In this document: positions 18,402-26,539 of the stretch, in pieces | Layout: the number at the start of each line of letters is the position of its first letter | Numbering within the stretch: position 1 is the first letter of the stretch | Assembly: GCF_024730565.1 (NCBI RefSeq) | Contig: NZ_CP077725.1 | Location: 1,240,001-1,304,000 of the forward strand | Length of the DNA: 64,000 bases | Direction: 5' to 3' | Origin: Clostridium sp. CM027 | Lineage (GTDB): Bacteria > Bacillota > Clostridia > Clostridiales > Clostridiaceae | Notes under the pieces: generated by a model | The model's database searches: none | What the model saw: only the letters and a program-made list of their open reading frames with translations | Told to the model about the DNA's origin: nothing | Made by a program: the position numbers and the translations under genes

Positions 18402-19565
18402 TTATAATTTATGTTTATTTGCATATCCTGTAAGCATCAGTGTTAACGCACCATCCCCAGTAACATTACACGCAGTACCAAAGCTATCTTGCAACGCAAA
18501 AATTGTAATCATTAGTGCAGTACCCGTTTCATTGAAACCTAAAACGCTTACGATAAGACCTAAAGAAGCCAAAACAGTTCCTCCAGGAACACCAGGAGCA
18601 CCTATTGCGAAAATACCAAGTAGAATAACGAATACTACCATAGATGTAAGATTTGGAAGCTTTCCATAAAGAATTTGTGAAACAGTCATAACAAAAAAAA
18701 CTTCAGTTAAAACAGAACCACAAAGGTGAATATTTGCAAACAGAGGAATACCAAAGTCTACCATATCCGGTCTCAGTGAATCTGATTTTTTTGCACATGA
18801 TAATGCAACCGGTAGTGTAGCAGCTGAAGACATTGTCCCAACTGCTGTTAAGTATGCAGGACCATAGTGTTTTAAAACAGACATAGGGTTTTTACCTGCG
18901 TATATACCAGCAATGCCGTATAAAGCAGTAAGCCAGATAATATGCCCAACAATTGCTATTAAAACGACACCTAAGAAAATAGGAAGTTGTTTTGTGACAG
19001 ATCCCTCATAAGCAAGAGTCGCAAATGTTGAAGCTATGAAAACAGGAAGAATAGGAATGACTATTCTTGTAACAATTTCTAAAACCATGTTTTGAAATTC
19101 ATCTAAAGCGGTTTCAATTGTTTTAGCGCTTGTCCATGTTGCAGCTAATCCAATAACCATAGAGAATACTAATGCACTCATAACTGGCATAATTTGAGGT
19201 ATATCAAGTTTGAAGATTAATGCAGGTAGCTCTTTTAATCCCTCAGTAGCAGGTGTTATTGAAAGACTTGGTATAATTGCATATCCAGCGATTGCTGACA
19301 TAGTTGCAGCACCAATTGAGGATACATAAGCTATAAAAACAGCAATACCTAACATTTTTGTAGCATTCTGTTTTAGCTTAGTGATAGATGGTGCTATAAA
19401 TCCAATGATGATAAGTGGTACAGCAAAGAAGATTATTTGTCCTAGTATATATTTAATGGTAACAATTACAACCATTAAGCTTTTAGGACATACTAAACCA
19501 ATACCTAACCCTAGTGCTACACCGACAATTAGTTTGATAATTAAGTTATTAGATTTTTTTTTCAT
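18402..19565 (-). CDS. Dicarboxylate/amino acid:cation symporter (SDF family)
   Basis: 387 aa, about eight membrane segments plus two re-entrant loops. Family motifs are present but divergent: SSAATLPVAL (usual serine-rich hairpin 1), PLFANIHLCGS in place of the common NMDGT, GAPGVPGGT (hairpin 2) and NVTGDGALT. The fold imports glutamate, aspartate or C4-dicarboxylates with Na+ or H+. The changed NMDGT region makes the substrate uncertain. The ATG at 19565 has GGGGGG 6 nt upstream. Element B of the dispersed repeat family lies in its leader. Confidence 0.87.
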   Translation of the reverse strand: MKKKSNNLIIKLIVGVALGLGIGLVCPKSLMVVIVTIKYILGQIIFFAVPLIIIGFIAPSITKLKQNATKMLGIAVFIAYVSSIGAATMSAIAGYAIIPSLSITPATEGLKELPALIFKLDIPQIMPVMSALVFSMVIGLAATWTSAKTIETALDEFQNMVLEIVTRIVIPILPVFIASTFATLAYEGSVTKQLPIFLGVVLIAIVGHIIWLTALYGIAGIYAGKNPMSVLKHYGPAYLTAVGTMSSAATLPVALSCAKKSDSLRPDMVDFGIPLFANIHLCGSVLTEVFFVMTVSQILYGKLPNLTSMVVFVILLGIFAIGAPGVPGGTVLASLGLIVSVLGFNETGTALMITIFALQDSFGTACNVTGDGALTLMLTGYANKHKL

Positions 19566-19648
19566 AGTTTTCCCCCCTACCGTTATTACGATTAAAAAAT
19601 GTATTTTTATTTCCATTTTTTTTATATCATCAAGTATAACATTAAATC

Positions 19649-19777
19649 ATCACCTGCGGTGCTACAATATTAACGACTTCAGAAGGATATTTATACTCTC
19701 ACTGAAGTTTTCTCTTTGTTAATGTATATAACTCCCACTTATAGTAGTGGGAGACTTGACTTCTGAAATGTCGTTAA
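19649..19777 (-). repeat. Dispersed palindromic element B
   Basis: Same plan as element A: TAACGACTTCAGAAGG at the left, TTCTGAAATGTCGTTAA at the right, an internal CCCACTTATAGTAGTGGG hairpin and the mini-hairpin AGCACCGCAGGTGAT (minus strand, 19649-19663) towards the symporter gene. It shares a roughly 35-base interior segment (CTGAAGTTTTnTCTTTGTTA) with A that C lacks. The rest of the 19566-19990 gap shows no gene. Confidence 0.75.
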
Positions 19778-19990
19778 AATTAAAATAAATTCAAAATGAT
19801 GGTAATTTGTTTGCTTTACGATATAATAAAGGTACTAGTTATTCAATTGTATTGTATAAATATATAATATCATGGAAAATATAAGCCGTTTGCAACAAGG
19901 AATGAACGTAATATTGGAATGACTTAGAGTAAAACCACTTTAAGTATTTCTGTTTATTTTAAAGTAAATGAGTGAAAGTAGAGGGTCTTT

Positions 19991-20386
19991 ATGAAAATAA
20001 ACATTAAGTATATATTGAGTTTTATTATTTTATTGATAACTGAAACAATTATTGCACTTTTTATAAATGACACCATTATTCGACCATACATTGGAGATAT
20101 TCTGGTAGTTATTTTAATGTACACCTTCATAAGAGGGTTTATACAAAAACCAATAAAGTTTTTACCTATTTACCTATTCTTTTTTGCTTCAGCCGTAGAA
20201 TTGGGTCAATATTATCATATTGTAGATTTGCTACATTTAGAAAACAATAAAATGATTTCAACAATTATCGGAACTTCATTTGATATAAAAGATATTGTAT
20301 GCTACCTAATTGGAAGCATACTTTTGGTTGTGTGGGAAAAAATCACAAGATATACTATTATAAATAAGCCTTTAGATAGGTGGTGA
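19991..20386 (+). CDS. DUF2809 family membrane protein
   Basis: 131 aa with four predicted membrane helices (about 9-25, 32-50, 58-75 and 100-120). The core FINDTIIRPYIGDILVVILM and ASAVELGQYYHIVDLL matches the small DUF2809 membrane proteins, some of which are described as VanZ-like. The function is unknown. Its TGA is directly followed by palindromic element C. The start is preceded by a weak AGAGGG. Confidence 0.8.
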   Translation: MKINIKYILSFIILLITETIIALFINDTIIRPYIGDILVVILMYTFIRGFIQKPIKFLPIYLFFFASAVELGQYYHIVDLLHLENNKMISTIIGTSFDIKDIVCYLIGSILLVVWEKITRYTIINKPLDRW

Positions 20387-20388
20387 TG

Positions 20389-20481
20389 TTAACGACATTT
20401 CAGAAGGGAAGTCTCCCACTTATATAAGTGGGAGTATAAATCCCCTTCTGAAGTCGTTAATCTTTCAGCTCCGAAGGAGAT
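20389..20481 (+). repeat. Dispersed palindromic element C, supplies a ribosome site
   Basis: Opposite orientation to A and B. TTAACGACATTTCAGAAGG is at 20389, the CCCACTTATATAAGTGGG hairpin is central, CCTTCTGAAGTCGTTAAT ends at 20461, and the mini-hairpin AGCTCCGAAGGAGAT is at 20467-20481. The GGAG within that hairpin is the only ribosome site for the TTG-start flavodoxin gene. Confidence 0.75.
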
Positions 20482-20488
20482 GATTTAA

Positions 20489-21202
20489 TTGAAAATACTA
20501 ATTATCAATGGGAGTGCACATAAAGGAAATACCTGGGCACTTGTGGAAATAGTAAAAAAACATATGCAAGAACTTTCAGATAGAAATATAGATTTTGACG
20601 AGGTACATTTAAAAGAAATAGGACTCCCCTTTTGTGCCGGATGTAGTTCATGCTTTATTAGAGGAAATAAAAGTTGCCCTCATCACTTGGAAGTGCAAAA
20701 ACTTATTGATAAAATTGAAGAAAATGATGCGACAATTATTGCGAGTCCTTGCTATAGCAATCATGTGAGCGCATTGATGAAGAATTTTATAGATCATTTG
20801 GCTTTTAAAACTCACAGACCAAGCTTTTTCAGAAAGAAAATGCTCGCGGTATCCACTGCAGGTGGAAATGGCGCTAAAAGCTGTACCAAATACTTAAGAG
20901 AAACATTTATGTGTTGGGGATTTAATCGTGGATATGAACTTCCAGTTATATCGAATAGTTACGGAGAGTATGAACCTCCGCAAAAAGTGACTAAAAGATG
21001 CGAAAGAGTTGCTGAGAAATTCTACAAGGACGTTGATAGTGAGAAGTTATATTCTCCAACATTTGTGAATTTATTGGTTTATAATATTTTTCGTGGGATG
21101 AGCCATGCTGGAACTGAGGATGAATTTTATGACAATAAGTATTGGAAAGAAACTGGACTAGTTGATGTTGCATATGCGACAAAAATACCCCTTCCTTTTT
21201 AG
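20489..21202 (+). pseudogene. Flavodoxin-fold NAD(P)H-dependent oxidoreductase, C-terminus cut by an IS
   Basis: The FMN-binding N-terminus KILIINGSAHKGNTWALV is followed by CxxC pairs (FCAGCSSC, then a Cys in GNKSCPHH) and ASPCYSNHVSALMKNFIDH, typical of iron-sulfur-flavoprotein-like FMN reductases. Start is TTG with AAGGAG 10 nt upstream from element C. The frame ends at 21202 because an IS1182-family element inserted there: the stop TAG is made of TA from the target and the first G of the element. The missing 26 codons continue in frame at 22933. The first 237 residues, including the FMN site, would still be made, so partial activity is possible. Confidence 0.85.
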
Positions 21203-22926
21203 AGGCCACTGAAAAACTATATGAAAAATCGTCATCTAATTAAAGATGGCGATTTTTTTATATAAAAGACTAAAAAACAAAAAGGAATTTTAAAAGATAT
21301 GTCGAATTAGTATAGTAGAATAAAATAAAAGGGGCTAAACTATTATGCTAAAAGGACAATTGGAAATAAAAATAAATACATACCATAGCTTATATTCGTT
21401 AATTATTCCGAAAGATAACATTTTAAAGCAAATTAATGACCTTGTTGACTTTTCATTTGTTTATGACGAATTGATGATTAACTATAGTTCATCTATGGGT
21501 AGAGGTGCTATTAACCCCATAATGCTATTTAAATATTTACTTTTGAAAGTAATATATGAATTGTCTGATGAAGATGTTGTTGAAAGAACTCTTTATGACA
21601 TGTCCTTTAAATATTTTCTAAATTTAGCCCCAGAAGAAACAAATTTAATAAACTCAAGTACACTAACTAAATTTAGAAAGCTTCGCCTTAAAGACATGAA
21701 TTTATTGGATTTATTAATAAACAAGACTGTAGAACTTGCTATAAAAGAGGGAGTTTTAAAAAGTAAAGCAATAATAGTTGATGCTACGCATACCAAGTCA
21801 CGTTATAACCAAAAGTCAGCAAGCGAGGAATTATTGAAACGTGCAAAAAACTTAAGAAAAACATTGTACGGAGTACATCCTGGTATTAAAGAAGAGTTAC
21901 CTAATAAAGTTACAACTGGAGTACTTGAAGATATTCTTGAGTACTGCAAATTATTAATTGATACCATAAACGAGAAGCCAGAAACTGCAGCAAATCCAGC
22001 TGTGAAAACTAAATTAAACTACTTAATGGAAGCTATTAATGATGACTTAGAAAATCTAAAAATATCAAAAGATGAGGATGCAAAAGTGGGGCATAAAACT
22101 GAGGATAGTTCTTTTTTTGGATATAAATCACACCTTGCTATGAGTGAAGAACGTTTAATTACAGCAGCTGTTATTACAACTGGCGAAAAAAGTGATGGAA
22201 AGGAGCTCATAACCTTAATAGAAAAAAGCCGTGAGGCTGGTATAGATGTAAATGAAGTAATTGGAGATACAGCTTATTCTGAAAAGAAAAACCTAGAATA
22301 TACAAAAGAAAATAAAATTGCATTAATTTCAAGACTAAATCCTGTAATTTCACAAGGAATGCGAAAAAAAGAAGATGAATTTGAGTTTAATAAAGATGCT
22401 GGTTTATTTGTATGTCCGGCAGGTCATATGGCTATTAAAAAAGCAAAACAGGGAAAGAAGAATGTTGGTAAAAATCAAGTGCTAACCTACTATTTTAATG
22501 TAGAAAAGTGTAAAAATTGTGTTCATAAAGATGGGTGTTATAAAGAAGGCGCTAAATCTAAAACTTATTCAGTTTCAATAAAGTCAAATACTCACAAAGA
22601 TCAAATAGAGTTCGAAAAAAGTGAATATTTTAAAAAACGAGCTAGGGAACGTTATATGATAGAGGCTAAAAACAGTGAACTTAAGCACCAACATAGCTAT
22701 GATGTAGCAATATCGTCAGGCTTAATTAGCATGCAAATGCAAGGTGCATTATCAATCTTCACTGTGAATCTAAAGAGAATAATTAAGTTGAAAAGCATGA
22801 AATAGGGCTTTTAAAACTTAATTATAAAATAAAAAGCATGAGATATCCAAAATATGAATATCTCATGCTTTTTCTATTCAAGCTTGAAAACTCTACTAAA
22901 TAAAGAGTGCTTTTTTCAGCGGCCTC
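21202..22926 (+). mobile_element. IS1182-family insertion sequence
   Basis: Ends are the inverted repeats GAGGCCACTGAAAAA (21202) and the complement of TTTTTCAGCGGCCTC (ending 22926), one mismatch in 15. The direct repeat CCTTTTTA occurs at 21194-21201 and 22927-22934, a clean 8-bp target duplication. One transposase gene fills the element. Inside the left end is an ATCGTCATCTAATTAAAGATGGCGATTTTTTT hairpin region (21227-21259) that may stop read-through from outside. Intact ends and matching duplication imply a fairly recent insertion. Confidence 0.9.
21345..22805 (+). CDS. IS1182-family transposase
   Basis: 486 aa. An N-terminal DUF772-type domain (residues 20-110, MGRGAINPIMLFKYLLLKV, SSTLTKFRKLRL) precedes a DDE transposase core. 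Candidate acidic residues are Asp in IIVDATHTKS, Asp in VIGDTAYSEKKN and Glu in MIEAKNSELKHQH. A cysteine cluster (CPAGH, CKNCVHKDGC) sits between the second and third, as in IS1182 members. The reading frame is complete, so the element could still be active. GGGGC precedes the start. Confidence 0.93.
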   Translation: MLKGQLEIKINTYHSLYSLIIPKDNILKQINDLVDFSFVYDELMINYSSSMGRGAINPIMLFKYLLLKVIYELSDEDVVERTLYDMSFKYFLNLAPEETNLINSSTLTKFRKLRLKDMNLLDLLINKTVELAIKEGVLKSKAIIVDATHTKSRYNQKSASEELLKRAKNLRKTLYGVHPGIKEELPNKVTTGVLEDILEYCKLLIDTINEKPETAANPAVKTKLNYLMEAINDDLENLKISKDEDAKVGHKTEDSSFFGYKSHLAMSEERLITAAVITTGEKSDGKELITLIEKSREAGIDVNEVIGDTAYSEKKNLEYTKENKIALISRLNPVISQGMRKKEDEFEFNKDAGLFVCPAGHMAIKKAKQGKKNVGKNQVLTYYFNVEKCKNCVHKDGCYKEGAKSKTYSVSIKSNTHKDQIEFEKSEYFKKRARERYMIEAKNSELKHQHSYDVAISSGLISMQMQGALSIFTVNLKRIIKLKSMK

Positions 22927-23013
22927 CCTTTTTACAAATGTTTTTTTGGAAATATCACATATTCCTTTGCGAAGAGGATGGGGGCAAAGACAAAATTGAC
23001 TTACAGGAAATAG
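22927..23013 (+). pseudogene. 3' end of the flavodoxin gene beyond the IS
   Basis: Read in the frame of the upstream gene through the duplicated CCTTTTTA, the sequence gives PFYKCFFGNITYSFAKRMG followed by AKTKLTYRK and a TAG at 23011. This completes a protein of 263 residues when the IS and one target copy are removed. No start or ribosome site is present. Confidence 0.85.
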
Positions 23014-23111
23014 AAATTTTTATAAAAAGATCCTATTGTTTTTTACAAATGTAATATTGTCCATAATATATGTTATAATGTTTAAAAATAGCAAGTGAGG
23101 AGGTGTGTAAG

Positions 23112-23357
23112 TTGAATTATGACTTAATAAATTTAATTCAGTTAATGTTTTTAGTTATATGTTTTGCTAGCATAGTCTCTTATACTGTATACTCCTATAA
23201 AAATCTTAAGTATAAAACTGAAGAAAATGTTGCAAGAAATATTTTAATTCAGTGGCTTGGATTTATAAAAAAAATACTTCCAGAAGATTATATTATTTAT
23301 GAGAAATATGGTATGTGGATATATACAGATCGTTTTAAAATTGAAATGATGTTTTAG
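23112..23357 (+). CDS. Small single-helix membrane protein upstream of yidC
   Basis: 81 aa from a TTG start with a perfect AGGAGG 8 nt upstream. An N-terminal membrane helix (about residues 7-27, LIQLMFLVICFASIVSYTVY) is followed by a charged, probably cytoplasmic part ending in YEKYGMWIYTDRFKIEMMF. I do not recognise the family. Its 26-nt spacing to yidC suggests co-transcription. Confidence 0.6.
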   Translation: MNYDLINLIQLMFLVICFASIVSYTVYSYKNLKYKTEENVARNILIQWLGFIKKILPEDYIIYEKYGMWIYTDRFKIEMMF

Positions 23358-23383
23358 CCAAAATTATTCGAAGGAGGATAAAT

Positions 23384-24028
23384 ATGAACATCATTTTTAA
23401 TTTTTTAAGTAGTTTATTAAATTCAATTTTTAATTTCACTGGGGATTGGGGCCTAGCAATAGTTTTACTTACGATAAGTGTAAGATTAGTACTTTCACCA
23501 ATGTCTTTCAAACAAAAAAAATCCATGCAACAGCAGCAAAGGTTTGCTATAAAAATGAAAGAACTTAAGGAAAAATATAAAGATAACAAAGAAAAACTTG
23601 AAGCAGAAGTTAAAAAACAATCTGTCCAAAGTGCAAAAAGTATGATGGGGTGCTTAGTAACACTACTCCAACTGCCTATATTAATGACTATGTGGAGTGT
23701 ATTTAATAAAATCCCTGTGAGCGTAGGTACATATCTTATACCTTGGGTGTCTAGTATTAAGATCTCAGACAGTTATTTTATCGTTCCACTGATATATATG
23801 CTTGTATCCTTAACCCCAAGCCTGCTTTCATATGTAACTTTTTTAGAAATTAAAGGCCAGGCTACAATGAGCAAGAGTAATATCATAATAATGGCAGTAG
23901 CTGGTTTATTTGTTGCTAAAGCAGCTCCAATTGCAGTGGGGATATACTTGATAACCACAAGTGTGTTCAACTTTTTAGAAGAGCTTGTTTTTAGAATATA
24001 TATGAGAAATTTAAAAACTGAAAATTAA
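23384..24028 (+). CDS. yidC: YidC/Oxa1-family membrane protein insertase
   Basis: 214 aa, the short Gram-positive form without the large periplasmic domain. The family core is visible: GDWGLAIVLLTISVRLVLSP (helix with the conserved positive residue of the insertase groove), a cytoplasmic coiled-coil-like loop rich in Lys/Glu (about 45-85), then the MMGCLVTLLQLPILMTMWSV helix and two further helices. GGAGG precedes the start. It lies away from rnpA-rpmH, so it is probably a second insertase of the genome. Confidence 0.88.
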   Translation: MNIIFNFLSSLLNSIFNFTGDWGLAIVLLTISVRLVLSPMSFKQKKSMQQQQRFAIKMKELKEKYKDNKEKLEAEVKKQSVQSAKSMMGCLVTLLQLPILMTMWSVFNKIPVSVGTYLIPWVSSIKISDSYFIVPLIYMLVSLTPSLLSYVTFLEIKGQATMSKSNIIIMAVAGLFVAKAAPIAVGIYLITTSVFNFLEELVFRIYMRNLKTEN

Positions 24029-24039
24029 TAAATGTTAGA

Positions 24040-24076
24040 AAAAATCCTGCTAATTTATTTTATTAGCAGGATTTTT
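24040..24076. terminator. Bidirectional terminator between yidC and thrS
   Basis: AAAAATCCTGCTAAT/ATTAGCAGGATTTTT, 15-bp perfect stem with A- and T-runs on either side, between convergent genes. Confidence 0.85.
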
Positions 24077-24147
24077 AACATTTACAGTAGAATAACTTAT
24101 TCATAACATAAGCGAAATGGCACAATTAAATTTCATGTTTTTTACAA

Positions 24148-25917
24148 TTAATCATCTAGCCTTTTACTATCGATTTCCTGTATGATTCTTGAAATAAAGT
24201 CCTCAAGTAAGCAATTGCCCTCATCACCATTCTTTCTACTTCTAAGGGATATACTCGCTGAGTTTTCTTCTTTTTCACCAATAACAATAATATATGGCAA
24301 CCTCTCGTTTCGAGCATCTCTAATTTTATATCCTATTTTTTCTGCTCTACCATCTAAACTAACTCTGATATTATTTTCTTCCAGTTTATTTACTACATCT
24401 TTTGCATAATCATTATACTGCTCCGATATAGGCAGTACTTTAACTTGTACAGGTGATATCCATGTTGGGAACTTGCCTGCAAAATGTTCTATCAAAATGC
24501 CAATAAATCTTTCTATACTACCAAAAATTACTCTGTGTATAACAATTGGTCTGTGCTTTTCTCCATCACTGCCAATATATTGAAGGTCAAATCTTTGTGG
24601 TAGCTGTAAATCTAGTTGTATAGTTCCACATTGCCATTCCCGTCCTATGCTATCTTGCAAGTGAAAGTCAATTTTAGGTCCGTAGAATGCCCCGTCTCCT
24701 TCATTTATCTTAAAATCCATGTTCATTTCCGTGAGAGCGCCCTGAAGTGAGCTTTCTGCTAATTGCCACTCTTCATCACTTCCCATAGAATTTTCTGGTC
24801 TTGTTGAAAGTTCTACTCTATATTTAAACCCTAACCTTCCATAAACCTCATTTATAAGTTTAACTACGCCCTTTATTTCTTCTTTTATCTGCTCTGGTAA
24901 CATGAATATGTGAGCATCATCCTGTGTAAATGCTCTAACTCTCATAAGTCCGTGCAAAGCTCCAGATAGTTCATGTCTGTGCACTTTACCTAGTTCTCCC
25001 GCTCTTATTGGTAGATCCCTGTAAGAGTGAGTTTCTGATTTATATACAAGCATTCCTCCCGGGCAGTTCATTGGTTTTATAGCGAATTCTTCTTCATCTA
25101 TATTGACTGTATACATGTTCTCTTTATAGTGAGACCAATGCCCAGATGTTTCCCAAAGTTCTTTGTTTAACACCATAGGAGTTTCTATCTCAACATAACC
25201 TGCCTTCTTATGAATTTCTCTCCAGTACTCAATTAATTTGTTTTTTAAAACTACACCATTAGGGAGAAAGAATGGAAATCCTGGTCCCTCATCCATTAAA
25301 GCAAATAATTTTAGCTCTTTCCCAAGTTTTCTATGATCCCTTTTCTTCGCTTCTTCAAGCATATTCAAATATTCATCAAGTTCACTTTTCCTTGCAAATG
25401 CCGTTCCATATATTCTTTGAAGCATTTTATTTTTTTCACTACCCCTCCAGTAAGCGCCTGCAACTGATAATAATTTGAAAGCTTTTACCTTTGAAGTTGA
25501 TAGTACATGAGGCCCTGCACAGAGTTCTATAAAATCTCCTTGCTTAAAGAAAACTAGTTCTTCATACTCTGGCAAATCATTAATGAGTTCTATTTTATAA
25601 ATCTCGCCCTTATCCTTCATAAGTTTTAAAGCTTCTTCTCGAGAAATAACTGATCTCTCGAGTCTTAAGTCTTCCTTAACTATTTTTCTCATTTCTTCTT
25701 CAATTTTTTGGAGTATATCCATAGTAAAGGGTTCTTCCACATCAAAGTCATAATAAAACCCATTATCTATTGCAGGACCTATAGCCAATTTAGCATTTGG
25801 ATACAATCTCTTTACTGCCTGAGCGAGTATATGGGATGTGGTGTGTCTAAGCGCCCTTTTTCCTTCTTCTTCATTAGAATTTATTACACTTCCATCTTTT
25901 ATTACAACCTTTAACAT
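24148..25917 (-). CDS. thrS: Threonyl-tRNA synthetase lacking the TGS domain
   Basis: Charges tRNA-Thr. 589 aa from the ATG at 25917 (GGAGG 7 nt upstream). The editing-domain motif HTTSHILAQ is at about residues 26-34, with the second editing motif CAGPH. Class II motifs and zinc ligands lie in PMNCPGGM, RHELSGALHGL and VIHRVIFGS. The usual 60-70 residue N-terminal TGS domain is missing: only about 20 residues precede the editing domain. Longer upstream frame to 25989 gives no TGS either and overlaps the T-box terminator. This resembles the second, T-box-controlled ThrRS (ThrZ type) of some Firmicutes. Confidence 0.92.
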   Translation of the reverse strand: MLKVVIKDGSVINSNEEEGKRALRHTTSHILAQAVKRLYPNAKLAIGPAIDNGFYYDFDVEEPFTMDILQKIEEEMRKIVKEDLRLERSVISREEALKLMKDKGEIYKIELINDLPEYEELVFFKQGDFIELCAGPHVLSTSKVKAFKLLSVAGAYWRGSEKNKMLQRIYGTAFARKSELDEYLNMLEEAKKRDHRKLGKELKLFALMDEGPGFPFFLPNGVVLKNKLIEYWREIHKKAGYVEIETPMVLNKELWETSGHWSHYKENMYTVNIDEEEFAIKPMNCPGGMLVYKSETHSYRDLPIRAGELGKVHRHELSGALHGLMRVRAFTQDDAHIFMLPEQIKEEIKGVVKLINEVYGRLGFKYRVELSTRPENSMGSDEEWQLAESSLQGALTEMNMDFKINEGDGAFYGPKIDFHLQDSIGREWQCGTIQLDLQLPQRFDLQYIGSDGEKHRPIVIHRVIFGSIERFIGILIEHFAGKFPTWISPVQVKVLPISEQYNDYAKDVVNKLEENNIRVSLDGRAEKIGYKIRDARNERLPYIIVIGEKEENSASISLRSRKNGDEGNCLLEDFISRIIQEIDSKRLDD

Positions 25918-25942
25918 AAATATTCCTCCTTCAAAAAATAAT

Positions 25943-26186
25943 AAACCCGTCCCAAAATAAGGGACGAGTTTTATCGCGATTCCACCCAAATTACAGAAGG
26001 CTTAGTTTAAACTCACCTCTGTCACTCAATACCACTAACGCCGGTTTGCGGAATTACCTACTTAAGTTCAGTAATCAACTCAGAGGTGGTTTTCAATATT
26101 GCTTATTCAAGAAACTTTTCAGCCGGTGAGTTTCTCTCTCTTTGAACAGTATACTATTTACTTTTCCTCTTCACAGTTTTTAATTT
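25943..26186 (-). promoter_or_regulatory. T-box leader of the threonyl-tRNA synthetase gene
   Basis: The minus strand shows the T-box core TGGGTGGAATCGCGA (25974-25988), immediately followed by a terminator hairpin CTCGTCCC/GGGACGGG with a T-rich tail (25943-25971). The region up to 26186 has room for Stem I. GAAAACCACCTCTGAG within it offers ACC as a plausible threonine specifier codon, which fits the gene but was not folded. Uncharged tRNA-Thr would favour read-through. Confidence 0.88.
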
Positions 26187-26192
26187 AAAACT

Positions 26193-26221
26193 ATTGTATT
26201 CCAACCTATTCCAATTGTCAA
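26193..26221 (-). promoter_or_regulatory. Sigma-A promoter of the T-box thrS transcript
   Basis: TTGACA (complement of 26216-26221) and TACAAT (complement of 26193-26198) are separated by exactly 17 bases. Confidence 0.75.
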
Positions 26222-26402
26222 TATGTGTTCTAATTATTATAATATGTCTATTCCACATATAAGTGATTATTTATATATTATATCCTAAAATTTCAACAAC
26301 ATTCTTGCAAATGACTTGATTGAAAAATATTTATTGGATGAAACATGGTGTACAGTTCAAACATGGGTACAATTTTATTTAGAAATTTATTTTAATATTT
26401 CA

Positions 26403-26431
26403 TTGACAATATTTTCACTATGAAATATACT
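26403..26431 (+). promoter_or_regulatory. Sigma-A promoter of the PTS/phosphorylase operon
   Basis: TTGACA at 26403-26408 and TATACT at 26426-26431 with a 17-base spacer. Transcription would start near 26438, just before the operator at 26444. Confidence 0.75.
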
Positions 26432-26443
26432 TTAATAAAGAAC

Positions 26444-26455
26444 GCAAACGTTTGC
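26444..26455 (+). promoter_or_regulatory. LacI/CcpA-type operator
   Basis: GCAAACGTTTGC is a perfect 12-bp palindrome with the central CG typical of LacI-GalR family sites, including catabolite-responsive elements. It lies just downstream of the predicted transcription start, a position that suits repression. Confidence 0.7.
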
Positions 26456-26539
26456 ACATGTTTAATATAAAAATACAATTGCGTATTGAAATTTTTATAA
26501 ATACATATTCATTAAATCAATATTGGAGGTAATTGGACT

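Noticed and set aside
22854-23054. 66-aa plus-strand frame across the right end of the IS
   Set aside because: It crosses the inverted repeat and target duplication, so it cannot be an ancestral gene; the true remnant here is the flavodoxin tail in another frame.
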